This document shows positions 33,114 to 45,349 of a DNA stretch of 64,000 bases, piece by piece (position 1 is the first letter of the stretch; every line of letters starts with the position of its first letter). The notes under the pieces are model-generated. The model was not told the origin of the DNA and did not search any database. It saw only the letters and a program-made list of their open reading frames with translations. Source of the stretch: Isoetes taiwanensis (Eukaryota > Streptophyta > Lycopodiopsida > Isoetales > Isoetaceae); contig JAJEKV010000064.1 in the NCBI GenBank assembly GCA_021234155.1, forward strand, positions 6,326,001 to 6,390,000, read 5' to 3'. The translations under genes and the position numbers were made by a program.

Positions 33114-34039
33114 ATAAAGCCATATAGCTACCCTTCATCTCATATTTACAGATGCGTGCATCCTTGCCATGTGGCTTTGTATCTTTTTCTCAAAGTAAAT
33201 GAAGTCTATTTCTTATCCCTCTGAAAAAGGGGGCTGGGGGGGGGGAAGAAAAAAAGAAAAAAACAAAATTATGTGCTAGCTTTTCATGTCTTGAAAGCAA
33301 TATCAAAGATCATAGCACACAAACCACAAGTATAGTGGCGTCATCATCTCGCCACCACACGGTCAAAGGATCAATTCAGTTCAGGTGCCCATTCATGCGA
33401 GAGCACCACAACATGTTATAACTCCACATGTTCCTGTGCATTACAGCTCTAGCTCTACCAAGAGCTACCCTCGTAATTATAGTCTGACCAACAGACAACC
33501 TTCTTCCACCCACATCCATACACGTGAGCCATAGGCCTATGCAGCAATCTACATTGCTTATCATTTCAGACAGTTGGTCAACAAAAGCAGATAATCTGCC
33601 ATAGAGACCATGACCACATTCAACAGTTTTTCAATCGCTAATATGCAGACATCAGGCTCCAGAGCCACATGCACAACGAAACTAGGATTCTCGTTAAGGG
33701 GATTGGAAGCATCAAGAGGCTTAGGGAAGGGCACAACAAAAATCAGGTACTAATATGGTACCAACAGTGTTAACTGGCCTAGCAATTTCCACCACGTCGG
33801 GAACCACAGAGCTTTCTTCCTCAAGAAATCCATCTGTAATCAACAGCTATGAACATAAGCAACACATCCTAAACACTAGCAAATCTTCAAAAACTAGTAG
33901 AAGGCCTCCACTACATGATGCCAAATCGCTGCAACTCTTCTTACCGAGTAAAGGAACCAGCATCTTTTGCAAATATCACAACAAAGCAAGGTAGGGACAA
34001 GCAACACTGGCTTGGGCGGATTTCCACGACAGAACAAAG
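33114..34039. other. Unassigned DNA
   Basis: Contains a G-run and A-rich tract at 33230-33270. Short minus-strand frames are not recognised. It could hold decayed flanks of the PRP8 fragment. Confidence 0.35.
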
Positions 34040-34277
34040 ACAAAACATATGGCTCTATGGGCTCAGATGAGTATAACTGTAAACCTTTCCTCACGCTCTC
34101 TCGTAACACGTAAAGGGGAGGATTTTCCTTCATAAACTTGTTCATGGCTTGGCCAAGAAGTGACTTTGGACTAAGAAACCAATTCCCAAAAGCAGAATGT
34201 AGATTGTAGGCCAAGTCAATGCCGATTGCTGGATAGATAGACATGTTATCAATCACCCCATCATAATTGTACATCAA
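34040..34277 (-). pseudogene. PRP8 splicing-factor fragment
   Basis: The minus strand encodes [20 protein letters not shown], then FGNW, and [20 protein letters not shown] followed by EPIEPY. From knowledge of PRP8 this matches the conserved stretch DNMSIYPSPTGV...[14 protein letters not shown] and [20 protein letters not shown], lacking about seven residues. PRP8 is the central scaffold protein of the spliceosome. Only about 65 residues match; the frame then turns into unrelated sequence, so this is a captured or decayed exon. Confidence 0.75.
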
Positions 34278-34299
34278 CCCAGTACTTGTTGCCTGCGTT

Positions 34300-35240
34300 C
34301 TAGTAGAAAAAAAATGAAAGGCATATCAAAATAGAAGCTCCCAAAATCCAAGCCTGCATGCCACGATTTGCCCGAGCCTGCGCCTCCCTCGCCAAAAAAA
34401 AAAAAACGCAAATTCATCCAAAAAAAAATACAAACCGCATTTAACATGCCCTAATTTTGGCTCCCAAATACCCAATGGTAACCTTTAAAAAAACCAAATA
34501 ACAACTTCCAAACCCATACAGTTTGCAAACCGGATGGTTTTGTCTTTATGGGCAGTTTTATTGAAGGAATGCATTTGTTTAGATCGAGGAGTGACAAGAA
34601 TAAGATTAATAGCACCGAGTCTTTTGTATATACTGAAGGCATGAAGGGTTCGGTAGCATATTTTTCTGTGGTAGGGATACTGTTAGCTTGGTGTGAGATA
34701 GAAGAAGAGTAAACGGATAGCTGCAGAAGAAGGGAGCGATTCCAGGTAAGAATATGCTTGTCTGTGCATCTCTATCTATTAGTAAATATAGATTGTTTAA
34801 ATTGTATAGTTTAAAGTTTTTCTAGTTTTAGTATATGTATAGGATGATATACAAGCGTGGCCAGTGAAAGAATTAATGGAGTGCTCATCAAGATCTTCAA
34901 GTTCGACAAACTTGATTGACCACATGCTAGAATTACACGAAACCTAACCATCGCTGACTAATTAGGAGATTATTCAGTCTAAGAGTGAGTGAATTTTCAG
35001 TTTTGTGTGGTAAGTCGATAAAGGTATGGTAAGGAGTAGCTACATTTCGTTTTTGCAAGCAGAGAGGTGAAATAAGTAGAGAGAATTGGGTAGAATCAGA
35101 TTTGAATACACCAGAACTTGAAAATTTTGTTTCTTGAACTGATTAATACCGTGTGTCACTGCTGGAACAGGCATTTATGCTAAACTCTATGCCTTTAGGC
35201 CTCTACATGCTCATTGTGAAATAGGTTCCCAGGGATTCCG
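34300..35240 (+). other. Unassigned DNA, possibly Helitron 5' region
   Basis: A-rich runs at 34398 and 34420. No recognised frame. The Helitron Rep-like frame starts at 35241; its 5' TC terminus could not be placed. Confidence 0.3.
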
Positions 35241-37375
35241 ATGAATTATAGTGGTATTAGTAACAAGATCTTGAGTGAGGGAGCAGGGAAAAGAGGACGT
35301 CCAAAAAGAAAAAGTCTGGATGATCAAGATGTCGAGCAGGATAGGAAGGCAATTAAAAGGCAAAGGAATGGTGCATTAGTCAATACGTCTACATGGCAAC
35401 GCTCTTTAGACAATAATCCAGTGTTTGCAAACTCTGAAGATAGGGCAACCATTTGAAAGGGATTAACCATGAACAGATGGTATATAATTGTGGATTGGAC
35501 AGTCTTTTAAACAATAGCCTACTATTAGGGAGTATTGGAGCTAGGACGAATACTCCTGATAAAGGCTGCTTGATAAAAGAAGTTGAAGATAACAAAAGGT
35601 TCGAAAACCATGGTATATGTTCTGGATTAGAAGATATGAGTGCTGAAGATTGTAGACACGAGTCTTTGAATTATGAAATGAAGAAAAAGGGACGTAAGAA
35701 ACAAAGTAACAGCATTGAGACGAACATTGAAGAAGACGCAGAAGCGTAGAAGCTTAAAAGGAAGTACATCCAGTGAAAATTTTCTTTGGCAACGATCTCT
35801 AGACAGTAATCCAGCTTTTATGGACAGCGAAAATACCAGTAATTTTCATAAAAGAGGACGACCAAGACATATTGTCAAAGATTTTAAAGAAAATGCCCGA
35901 AAGAGATATCAATCAAAGGGAGTTGAGTTGAATGGAATGGAGAATAGACCTAAGAAAAATGAGTGTGTTCATATGAACAATAATGCAAATTGTAATCAGA
36001 AAGAGAATTATTGGGAACAATTAGCATCGAAGATGAGAATGAAAATCGGAAAGGGAGGAATTAAATGCGAGTGGAATAAAAGATGTGACACTTATGGATT
36101 GGAATTGCTGAATGCGGAGAGAAAGGGGTTTTGTTGCAATAATGGAAAATGGAAACTCCCACATGTACAGTTGCCTGGATTACCACAGTGCATAAACGAA
36201 TTGTATTCCGATCCTAAATTTTCTAAAGATTCGCGAAAGATAAACAATTTATTTTGTTTTACTGTTCTTGGTGTGAAAGGGTCATTTGTGCATCTGAAGG
36301 CACCATCATCTGTCAGTATTATGGGAAGAATATATCATAGACTATTGCCAACTTCAGAAGAGGGGAATCCTCTTCGATGATATATATACGATGAATCAGA
36401 ACGATATGATATGGCACGCGTGCATTCAGTTAAGTTTGAATGGGTGTCACAGATAGCTAGCATGTTGAACAGCGTAAACCCATTCACTCGAGCTTTGAAA
36501 AATATTGCACAGCTTGAAAAAAAAGATTTCATGCTAAGTATTAGTGGGACAACCGCGAAAGACGAGATAGCTGCTATCGCCGATGTAAGCAACACGGCTA
36601 CAATAGAACCAAGACGCATTGGTTTTTGGTTACAACATGAAGGATCACCAAGATTTATAAATATTCTAGATCCGTTGTATGAAACATTACAATATCCATT
36701 GTTCTTCCCACACGGAACGTTAGGATGGCATCCACGCAATGAATTTGGTCTTTCTCAGATCGAATGGTATAGAAAGTGAGTATTATATGAAACAAGATTT
36801 AGCCAGTTAGGCCGCCTTTGTGGTGAATATTTGGTTGATATGTTTTCACGCACTAAAGAAGAAAGATTAAATTATGGTATCAACTGAAGGGTTTACGAAA
36901 AAAGCCAGTTCTAATAAAGGTGATTTTGGGGACAGCAATAATGATGCAGGGGATGACATTATCTTGCCATCGTCATTTTTAGGTCGTCGACGATGGTGTA
37001 CATCTCAAGTAGCTGACACACTTGCATTGGCAAGACCGAAAGGGCATCTAACCTTATGTCCAATACAGAAGACGACACGAGGAAGACAGATCTATTGTGC
37101 CATATAATCAATTCTTATTGGAACAATTAGACTGCCACATAACAGTTGATATTGCATCGACTCTCCACATATTTTCGTATTTGTACAGTTATATCTATAA
37201 AGGGTTTGATTCTGTTAAATATCAACTCCGAGCAAAAAGTAAGCAATCAGAAATAGAAGATGCAAAAATTTCTGATGGGTTAGCTAGCACAAGCAAAGAT
37301 GAGAATGATGAACAAAGAAGTCATAAGCAGAAACATCCAGTAAATGAAGTACGTGACTATCTAAATGCGCGTTAA
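35241..37375 (+). pseudogene. Helitron H1 Rep N-terminal part, broken
   Basis: Begins with two AT-hook-like KRGRP motifs and a repeated WQRSLD-NP-F motif. A zinc-type segment C-WNKRC...FCCNNGKWKLP (about 36070-36150) precedes NNLFCFTVLGVKG and IMGRIYHRLLP. After a frameshift near 36385 comes ETLQYPLFFPHGTLGWHP (Helitron_like_N), another frameshift at 36779, FSQLGRLCGEYLVDMFSR, FLGRRRWCTSQVADTLALAR, and VPYNQFLLEQLDCHITVDIA. Between the last two, about 200 residues with the HUH nuclease motif (usually GLPHAHIL) are missing, so it cannot nick DNA. Confidence 0.75.
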
Positions 37376-37379
37376 AAAC

Positions 37380-38010
37380 ATTATACAGTTTCTATTCACA
37401 AACCCAGATGCCACCATCAGCATTGTACATATTTTGCTACGAATATCCCTATTAACCCCTAACAATCTTATGTAACATCTATACGGTTTTAGACAGTGCA
37501 GACATTATGGCATTAAACTTTAAAAGTTACATAGAAGCGCATCTTAATGTTATGCAAAAGAGGTACATCATCAAGGGGTTTACGTTATATGGGATGGCAT
37601 GGCCTACTTTAAAAGTCTTGGCATGGGTTTATATGGGTTATTCAAGCCTTTGCAAGCATACTGGTACGCTCTGATATAAGAAACAAAAAAGCCCTTAAGA
37701 AGGTTGCTTATATCTATTCTATTCTATATAAGTTAAATTCCAAAATAGCGTCTATTCTCAGTGAGAAGGTTTCTTCCATCTGAACTCCATGATTTGTCAA
37801 TGTATTTTAGTATACTATCTTTAAGATTATTCGTTCTCTCTTTTTTTGTAGCAATAAAAGTGGCTTATCATTTCCAAAAGCCATATTGTGCGCCTTATGG
37901 TCTAGAGGCTGGGTACGCAAAATATCTTGATGTAGACGTTAAAATTGTAGCATAACTCTATTTGTTTCCAGAATGTGTCGCTTTTCATCATTTGGGTAGA
38001 ATCGATCTCT
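37380..38010 (+). other. Degenerate Helitron/unknown sequence
   Basis: No supported gene. Weak remnants after 37375 may continue the Rep frame; from about 37660 the sequence no longer resembles a Helitron. Confidence 0.3.
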
Positions 38011-38382
38011 TTAGTGATGTCCTATGGACTTGCCGCGACGCGGATCCTTCCTATTATGGACCCAATAGGACCATGATACTTGGGAAGCTTCCTCAATGTT
38101 TCCACATTTCGCATACATATCTACAAGTATACTTCCCAGATAAACATCACAAGGAATTCTTGTTTTGATTATACTGGCATGGACATGCTTTGTTAAACCA
38201 AAAGGCAACGGACAAGCACATGCCCCTGTAATACACACAAAAGATACATCATCTGCCTTTATACCCTCAACCTTCATATACCTATACAGCTCTATTGCTA
38301 CCTTGCCAAAACCTTGTTGGATGTAGCCTACAATGATTGTGCTCCATGTGATAACATCTCGCGTTGGTAATCTGTCAGACAC
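38011..38382 (-). pseudogene. PLS-type pentatricopeptide (PPR) fragment
   Basis: 123 residues with RDVITWSTIIVGYIQQGFG, VEGIKADDVSFVCITGACA, then VHASIIKT and DVYLGSILVDMYAKCGNIEEA, about three PPR units of the P-L-S organisation. PLS PPR proteins bind organellar RNA, commonly for editing. There is no targeting peptide, no E/DYW tail and no neighbouring PPR units on the same strand, so it is a displaced fragment inside the Helitron gap. Confidence 0.75.
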
Positions 38383-38399
38383 AATTTGGGCATCAGGTA

Positions 38400-39130
38400 T
38401 ACTTCCTGCTTTCGCAACTGCTTTTCATCAACTCAATTGTACTGCTATTGGTGTTGCTTCTGTTCCATGGGTTCTTCCTTGACCTCGATTGGTCTTGCAC
38501 CCATTCGAGTTCTCTTATCCCATTGCTTCTCGTTCTTGGTTTATCCATTTTCTCCTTTTCACCAATTCTATCTTTTCCTTGTGTCTCATTTTGATTTTGG
38601 CTTTTTCGCTGTTTTTACCTTATTCCTTGCCGAAGTTTCTCTACTCTTGTGCCCATATGCATGTTATTGCATTTTGATCGTTTCCAATGAGTTTCCTTCC
38701 TCAGTCATCCATTTATGCTCTAAGAGCCTTTCTTTGCCTCAGTTTTTTTTTTCTTGTTATTGCATTTTGACCGTTTCCAATATGTTTCCTTCCTCGGTCA
38801 TCCAATTATGCCCTGTGAGCCTTTCTTTGCCTCAGTTTTATTTCTTGTCTGACCCCCTTATCATGTCCTCTTTCTGCCGCATCTGCCTTCCATCCATCCA
38901 ACCCTCCTGCTATGGGTACTTCTTATGTTCCATTGGTTCCTAGTGTCCCTTCAGGTCCTTCTGTCCTGCTACAGAGAGCTTCATTTTTCCATGTCTCCTT
39001 TGTGTCCTTTGGCTTCTTAGTATCCCCCACCTTGCTTGACCTCGGTGACTCATGTATCCATTCACATTCTCTTATCCCATTATTTTCTGTACCTATTATT
39101 GACTTGATTCCATCATCTCTTTCATTTTGA
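38400..39130. repeat. Imperfect tandem repeats (TTTCCAATGAGTTTCCTTCC class)
   Basis: A unit of about 93 bp occurs at 38663-38755 and 38756-38850 (TTATTGCATTTTGA-CGTTTCCAAT...CCTCAGTTTT). GGTTCTTCC-TTGACCTC and CCATTCGAGTTCTCTTATCCC recur at 38470-38520 and 39030-39090. Frames here are hydrophobic by composition only. Confidence 0.6.
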
Positions 39131-39192
39131 TCTCGCTTCTTGGTTCCTTCTCTCTTTTTGATGAGTTTTGTGGGATTTGTTCCTCTTCTATC

Positions 39193-39231
39193 GGCCAACA
39201 TATGTGCTATATAGGACCTTGCCACAGAATG
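39193..39231 (+). repeat. 39-bp direct repeat, left copy
   Basis: Starts GGCCAACATATGTGCTATAT and is identical to 40582-40620. The two copies bracket 1.35 kb of repeat DNA immediately before the Helitron helicase frame resumes. Confidence 0.95.
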
Positions 39232-39539
39232 TCAAGGTTCTATTGCGAAGCAATAGAACCGCCATTCTTTGGCAAGGGACGTCATCTGCTATTTTGAGCC
39301 CCTTTTTCCTTTATATACGTGTTTCTTCTACTTCTTCCTCATCGGCGTTCTCTTGAGCTAGTTTTCTGCTAGTTTTCTCCTTCTCTTCTAGCCTACTAGT
39401 TTCCCTTGCCCTCCCTCCCTTATGGGTTGTCTGCAGTCAATCATATTCGATTGTTGACCCCATTTTTCTCGAGTCCCCCCCACAACTCCAAATTCCTCTG
39501 TGTTTTCTCTTTTATATTCTTTTCAAGTGCATATTCTCT

Positions 39540-40215
39540 TATTCTTTATTTTTTCTCGACATGGCACTGTAGCCTCCGGGGCATATTTATCATTTCATTC
39601 TTTCTCGGCATGACATTCTAGTCTCCAAGGCAATGTTTGTTCACTATTCATTTTTGCTTGGCGTGGCATTGTAGCCTCCAAGGCAGCACTAATCGGATGT
39701 TTTTTCCCGCGATGGTGTTTTCCGCGGACGGTTCCCGATTGGTCGGCTGTTGTTTCTCTCTCGGCGTGGCCCTTAGCCTCCGAGTTTTTGTTATTCTCTG
39801 GATTCTTGTGTTCTGATACATTCCCTTTCTTGAAGCTTTTAACCTTCTAACGAGTCATTCTCCTTTTCAGACTTTCCACTGCAGTTTATGTCGTCTTTCT
39901 ATACCTCTTAGGTTGCTTTGCAGTCTCTGACATCCTCCATGTTTTCGTTTTGATGCTCCTTTCAAGCTTGTATATTCTTATGTTTCATTTTTCTCGGCGT
40001 GGCGTTATAGCCTCCGACGCATTATTTCATTCTTTCTCGGCATAGCACTGTAGCCTCTGAGGCATTCTCCATTTTTTATTATCTCTCGGCGTGGCGATGT
40101 AGCCTCCGAGGCAGCACTAATCGGATATCTTTTCTCCGCGATGGTCATTCCGCGGACGGTTCCCGATTGGTCGGCTGTTGTTTCTTTTTCAGTGTGGCCT
40201 CGGAGCCTCTGAACT
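39540..40215. repeat. Repeats of TCTCGGCGTGGC-TGTAGCCTCCGAGGCA
   Basis: The motif recurs at about 39556, 39606, 39658, 39763, 39990, 40037, 40085 and 40190. A longer unit (CAGCACTAATCGGAT ... GGTTCCCGATTGGTCGGCTG) occurs at 39683-39755 and 40112-40180. Confidence 0.8.
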
Positions 40216-40581
40216 TTATTAGCTATTTGATACATTAATGCGCAAGGCGCCTAACTCCTTGACGGGTCATTATCTTTTTTCATCTTTGTCTCTGCAGGTT
40301 GTTTTTGAGGTCTCTTGGTTGTCAGGGTGCGCGAGGTCGTGCAAGAGCGGGGTTCTTCATCCCGATGAGAAGCGATCGCCAATTTTCTCACCTTTTTATA
40401 GATCGAGTGGCGTATATCGTCCTTTTGTCTTGAATTCTCTAGTTTCTTCATGCTCTTGATAGTTGTCTAGTTTCGGAGCACTCAAATTTCAAATTCTTTC
40501 AAAAGTTCTACCTCAGTAGGGGAATCAATTTGTACTTAACAATTTTAGAAAGCTCAATGAGAACACCACTTCACTTCACTT

Positions 40582-40620
40582 GGCCAACATATGTGCTATA
40601 TAGGACCTTGCCACAGAATG
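40582..40620 (+). repeat. 39-bp direct repeat, right copy
   Basis: Identical to 39193-39231. Confidence 0.95.
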
Positions 40621-40642
40621 GGCATACTCCATTAACATCTAT

Positions 40643-42455
40643 TTGCGACAACTGCTTTTACACAAACCATGCAGGTCTTGGACTGATGTGAAAACAATAG
40701 ACAGCGTGGAATATCCAACATATCAGAAAGCAGCAGAAGCATTTGGCTTGACAGACGCAAAGAATGAATCTGATTTGGTCATGCAAGAAGCTGTGGCTTT
40801 GGCATTAACGCCTAGCCAAACTTCGATTTCTATTTGCATTGTTATTAATGGATGAAGCACCTGCAACAGATGTATGGAATAAATACAGAAATATAACGGC
40901 AAAAGACATGCTTGACAGATATATAGATAATGAAGAATTAGCTTACAATGAATGCTTGCATTTGATAAACGAGACATTGCTTCAGCACTCTACAAGCGTC
41001 GCTGCCTTTGGATTGCCAATAAGAACATATATGAGTACAGAAATCCTCAAAGAGCTTTCCCAATTTGCAGATTTAGACGCATACAAGACGACCTTTAATC
41101 AGATGTTAACTTCCTTCAATAAGAATCAGCGGCAAGTATTTGATGTTATACGCTCTATGATAGATAAAAACAGCCCAACCAGACCAATTTTCATCGATGG
41201 AAAGGCAGGCACAGGTAAGACATATTTGCTTAACGCACTATGCTTATATACACGAGCATCCAAGCTCATAACATTGCCGTGTGGAACGACGGCACTTGCT
41301 GCATTACTTTATCCCGGTGGAAGAACAGCTCATTCACTATTCCAGATACCCGTAGTGGAGAACAATGTAAATGTCCATTCTTTAATGTCCAAGAAATCTG
41401 GATATGCAGAGCTTCTTATGAAAAGTACCGTGATAATATGGGATGAGTTCCCGATGGCAAACAAAGCTGTAATTTTGGCAGTAAATAATCTACTTCAGGA
41501 TTTATGCGAAAACAAGGAACCATTTGGTGGGAAATGCATTATAACAGCTGGTGATTTTAGGCAAGTAGCTCCCATTGTTCGAGGAGCAGGAAAAACCGCA
41601 GCTATCAATGCATCAATAAAGTCGTGCAGCTTATGGAATCATTTTGAAGTTCTAACATTACATGAACCAGTCCGTAATGCAGAAGACAAAGAGCTAATAG
41701 ATTATGTAGATCAAATAGGAGAGGATTTCAAAAATCCAACTGATTCTATAAAGCTATTTGCAACAACTACGAGTCTTGATGATGCAATTAAGTTTCTCTA
41801 CCTACCGGCAATACTAAACGACTCGTCGCAATGCGAAAAACGTGCATTCTTATCTATGCTTAACCGCAATGTTGATGATTTCAATAAACATCTATTTACA
41901 CTGTTGGAGGAAGAGGAAAACAAATATTACAGTTTGGACCATATCACCGAAGATGATCAGCGTGTAGACGATCATCCATATGCGAACCCAGATTTTCTAA
42001 TGCATTTTAAGCACCCAGGAATACCAGAGCATGAATTATCTCTTAAAGTTGGTTCTATTTGCCATATAATGAAATCATTAGATAGGGAAAAGGGGCTAGT
42101 CAAGAATGCAAGGGTTGTAATCGAAGAACTCCATTATCGGAAACACTGCGAAATCAGCTAATACACGCTATGCAATATATCGGGTTGATTTCTTTTATCA
42201 GCCAGACAATAGACCTTGGACAGTTCATAGACATCAACTCCCTCTTAGACTTGCGTACTCTACAACATTCAATAGCTGCCAAGGTCTTACGCTAGATAAA
42301 ATGGTATTGGATTTAAGAGACAATGTATTTGCGTATGGACAGTTATATACGGCATTAACACGCATAAGAAGGAAGGAAGATGTACTTATTCTCTTAGACG
42401 AAAAAAATACATCACTTACAACAACGAACATCGTTTACGAAAAACTGCTCCAATA
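40643..42455 (+). pseudogene. Helitron H1 PIF1-type helicase, two frameshifts
   Basis: Starts within RQLLLHKPCRSWTDVKTIDSVEYPTYQKAA, a standard Helitron segment. A one-base shift near 40818 leads to the long frame 40839-42161 with Walker A (GKAGTGKT), GRTAHSLFQIP, Walker B (IIWDEFPM), GDFRQVAPIVR and the EPVRN motif. After a second shift near 42160 the C-terminal helicase motifs PLRLAYSTTFNSCQGLTLDK and GQLYTALTRIR follow to about 42455. PIF1 family helicases unwind DNA 5' to 3'; in Helitrons the domain drives rolling-circle strand displacement. All ATPase motifs remain although the frame is broken. Confidence 0.85.
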
Positions 42456-42603
42456 ATCAGGTAAGCACAACCCATATTTTTTACTCTTCTAGGCTACTAA
42501 CATAGATTATATTGGTATGTTGTATAATCTCAATTAGAAAAAAATAGATGATATCTTCTAAGAACTACTGTGCATGTCAATCCAGATTAATACAGTATTT
42601 GGC

Positions 42604-44590
42604 ATGGCGAGCACATCAACAAAAGTAATCTGCCCTCTACATGAACTAACTCCATATGAAACTAATTGGATAGTTAAGGTTCGTGTGACAGCAAAGACAC
42701 CTCTAAGATCTTATAATAACATTCATGGCCAGGGAAATGTCTTCAGTGTTGAACTTATCGATGAACATGTAACTTATTTCTTCGTTGCTAACCAAATTTT
42801 CTATCTTTGACTGTATTACTTACACATGACACTTGCAGGGAACAAAAATGCAAGCAACAATGTTCAAGGAAGCAGCACAAATGTTTTACGACAAGCTGGA
42901 AATTAACAAGGTAATATTCAAAAACAATCAGCGTACAAATACAATTTCAACAATTTTTTTTTTTTTTTTTTTTTGCTAATACGCAGATGTACTACATTTC
43001 GAGAGCGACCCTGTGCCACGCAAACAAACAATACACGTCTATAAACAATGATTACCAACTCATACTGAATACACGCTCAATCGTTGAGGAAATTCCAGAT
43101 GAAACTACATCTCAAACACCAATTCCCAAAGCATCCCAATCTTTCACTGAAATCAGCAAACTGCCACAATACATCAACAGTAAAATTTTGCTCGGTAAGT
43201 TTAAATACTTTTTTTTTCCTTTAAACAACTCTATTTCTACATCTATATATGCCTAATCTTTGTTTTATATTCAACACATGTTATCGGCGTTGTTTCTCAT
43301 GTCTCTTCAACAATGCCTGTGCGAAGAAAACTAGACAATCAATTAATTCCAAGAAAGGATATCACGCTTCTAGACCAAAGGTATTCTAGCATTTTAAACT
43401 ATCGAATAGATATTCAATTCAATATATACATATCTTAATGTAGAGTTTTGTGAAAAAAAAATCGCAGCCAAACCAAAGTCACTGTCACACTTTGGAATGA
43501 ACTCGCTTTAAACGACAAAAATCATTTGCTACAAATAATCGACCAAGCACCAATAGTAACAATCAGTCATCTCCGAATCAACACCTTCCAAGGTTTACAA
43601 ATTGACTGATTTACGTATCTCATCCTTATCCTTTCCATATATAACTTTTCCCAATCATTGCATCTTCTTTTCAACAGGTATTGCCTTATCAACAACAAAT
43701 ACCAGCACTATACAAATAAATCCAGATATTCCTGCTGCTGTCGAGCTACGCTCATGGTTATTTCTTATATTCTTTTCACGTCTTTTGTGACTTACACATT
43801 CTTTCTTTCATTAACTCACTTCTACTATAGGTACAGCGCTCATGGAAAAAATGCAAAATACATGGATACAGAGGCGGCTTTACTCCATACGAACAGATAT
43901 GATGCACTCATCATACATTCATAGCAGACATCATACAACCAACAATCGGTAAAAATAAGGTATTTCAATCATGACCACTTCATTTCCTTGATTATTTCAT
44001 AGCTAATTACCCTTATTACAGCCTGCGTACTTCAACATTAAATGCTACATTAGCTTCATCGATCCAGAACAACCCATGTGGTACCAGGCATGCATGACAT
44101 GCAATAAAAAGGTTGTGAACGACGACAATAATTCCTGGTGCAATGACTGTCATAAAAATACAGATAGCTGCAAAAGGTACTTTTCATTTCACCTATATCA
44201 TCCGCAAACACAATAATAACGTCGTCCCTTTCTTTCCAGATATATATTATCATGTAGTCTAATAGACACAAATGCAGAAATAAGAGCTACTGCATTTGAT
44301 CAAGAAGCGCAACAAATCCTTGGACATACTGCTGAAGAACTATCCAGGATGAAAAACCAGGTTAGTCCTCCTGCACAATGTTGGACAAAACAATCGTGTA
44401 TGATAGTATTAACTATTTCTATTTATAGGAATGCTCACAACAAACATACCGCATAGAATTGAAAAAAGCAACATGGATACCCAGACTATTGCGCATTAGT
44501 GTCCTCCAAGTTGACTTCAATTATGACAAAAAACAAAAGGTGGTTATTCGCCAAGTCGCTTCGATAGATTGGAGCACCGAATGTATGTAT
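42604..44590 (+). CDS. RPA1-like ssDNA-binding protein (Helitron-borne, multi-exon), copy H1
   Basis: Exons inferred from GT/AG sites and homology: 42604-42768, 42839-42910, 42987-43194, about 43278-43378, 43458-43600, 43678-43769, 43832 onward, 44022-44176, 44240-44360 and 44429-44590. The first encodes an OB fold (WIVKVRVTAKTPLRSY, FSVELIDEH). The 44022 exon has AYFNIKCYISFIDPE and the four-Cys zinc ribbon CMTCNKK...WCNDC. The next exon reads IRATAFDQEAQQILGHTAEEL, as in RPA70 C-terminal folds. The acceptor before the fourth exon is AC (43276-43277) where copy H2 has AG, so splicing of H1 is probably damaged. RPA coats single strands, plausibly aiding Helitron replication. Confidence 0.75.
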
Positions 44591-44979
44591 ATAGTACGTC
44601 AAATAGACTCTCTTCACTCTTAAACTCTCACATCACTTTCGCTGTCCATATGTTGTACCATCGTCTCAAACTGGTCTCAAAATCAATCTTAGAAAAACAC
44701 TTTCTCAATACTAGCATAATTTAGCATGCAATCAATCGATTTTTTCTGCCAATGATTTCTAACTGCACACAAGTCCTCTTTTTTAGGCTTATATTTGAAT
44801 TTCAAGGCCGCGCTTTTTTGTGCTAATGATTTCTAAATACCCACAAATGCTCTTTTTCCAAAGCTATTTTTTCTTTATCTTCAACATAATATTCTGCCAT
44901 AATATTGTCGTCACATGACTTTCTTATTCATAAAAACAAGGGCCTACGTTGCTCTTTAAATGATCCACGTTACTCTTGA

Positions 44980-45345
44980 TTAACATGCAAATTGAAAATT
45001 TCTGTTATGTAATAATCTGAACTTTTCATCCTCCATGTTTACTACATTCGATTAAATCGACAAGTACAACAGTAATATAAGTCCATCTCTTGATGAACAT
45101 GCAAATTGAAAATTTCTGTTATATGTAATAATCTGAACTTTAAAATTCATCTCCCATGTTTACTCCAAATCGAAAATTTCTGTTATGTAATAATCTAAAC
45201 TTTAAAATTCATCCTCCATGTTTACTCCTTTTGATTAAATCGACAAGTAACAGTAATATAAGTCCATCTCTTGATTAACATGCAAATTGAAAATTTCTGT
45301 TATATGTAATAATCTGAACTTTAAAGTTCACATATCTTTATCTGC
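44980..45345. repeat. Tandem repeat, unit about 130-135 bp, left part
   Basis: AAATTGAAAATTTCTGTTAT, AATAATCTGAACTTTAAAATTC, CCATGTTTACTCC and GATTAAATCGACAAGTA recur three to four times. The array resumes at 46307 after LINE A3. Confidence 0.85.
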
Positions 45346-45349
45346 TCTT

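Larger units (their letters stand above)
35241..44600 (+). mobile_element. Helitron H1 (Rep/helicase plus RPA1-like), interrupted and decayed
   Basis: Coding order is Helitron Rep N-terminal region (35241-37375), PIF1-type helicase (40650-42455), then a multi-exon RPA1-like gene (42604-44590). This is the standard content of autonomous plant Helitrons. The stretch 37380-40620 is foreign or duplicated sequence. A homologous second copy of the 3' part lies at 61690-64000. The terminal hairpin and CTRR end were not identified. Confidence 0.8.

Noticed and set aside
38386-38943. 185-residue Ser/Cys/Phe-rich frame
   Set aside because: Composition follows pyrimidine-rich tandem repeats; no coding signature.
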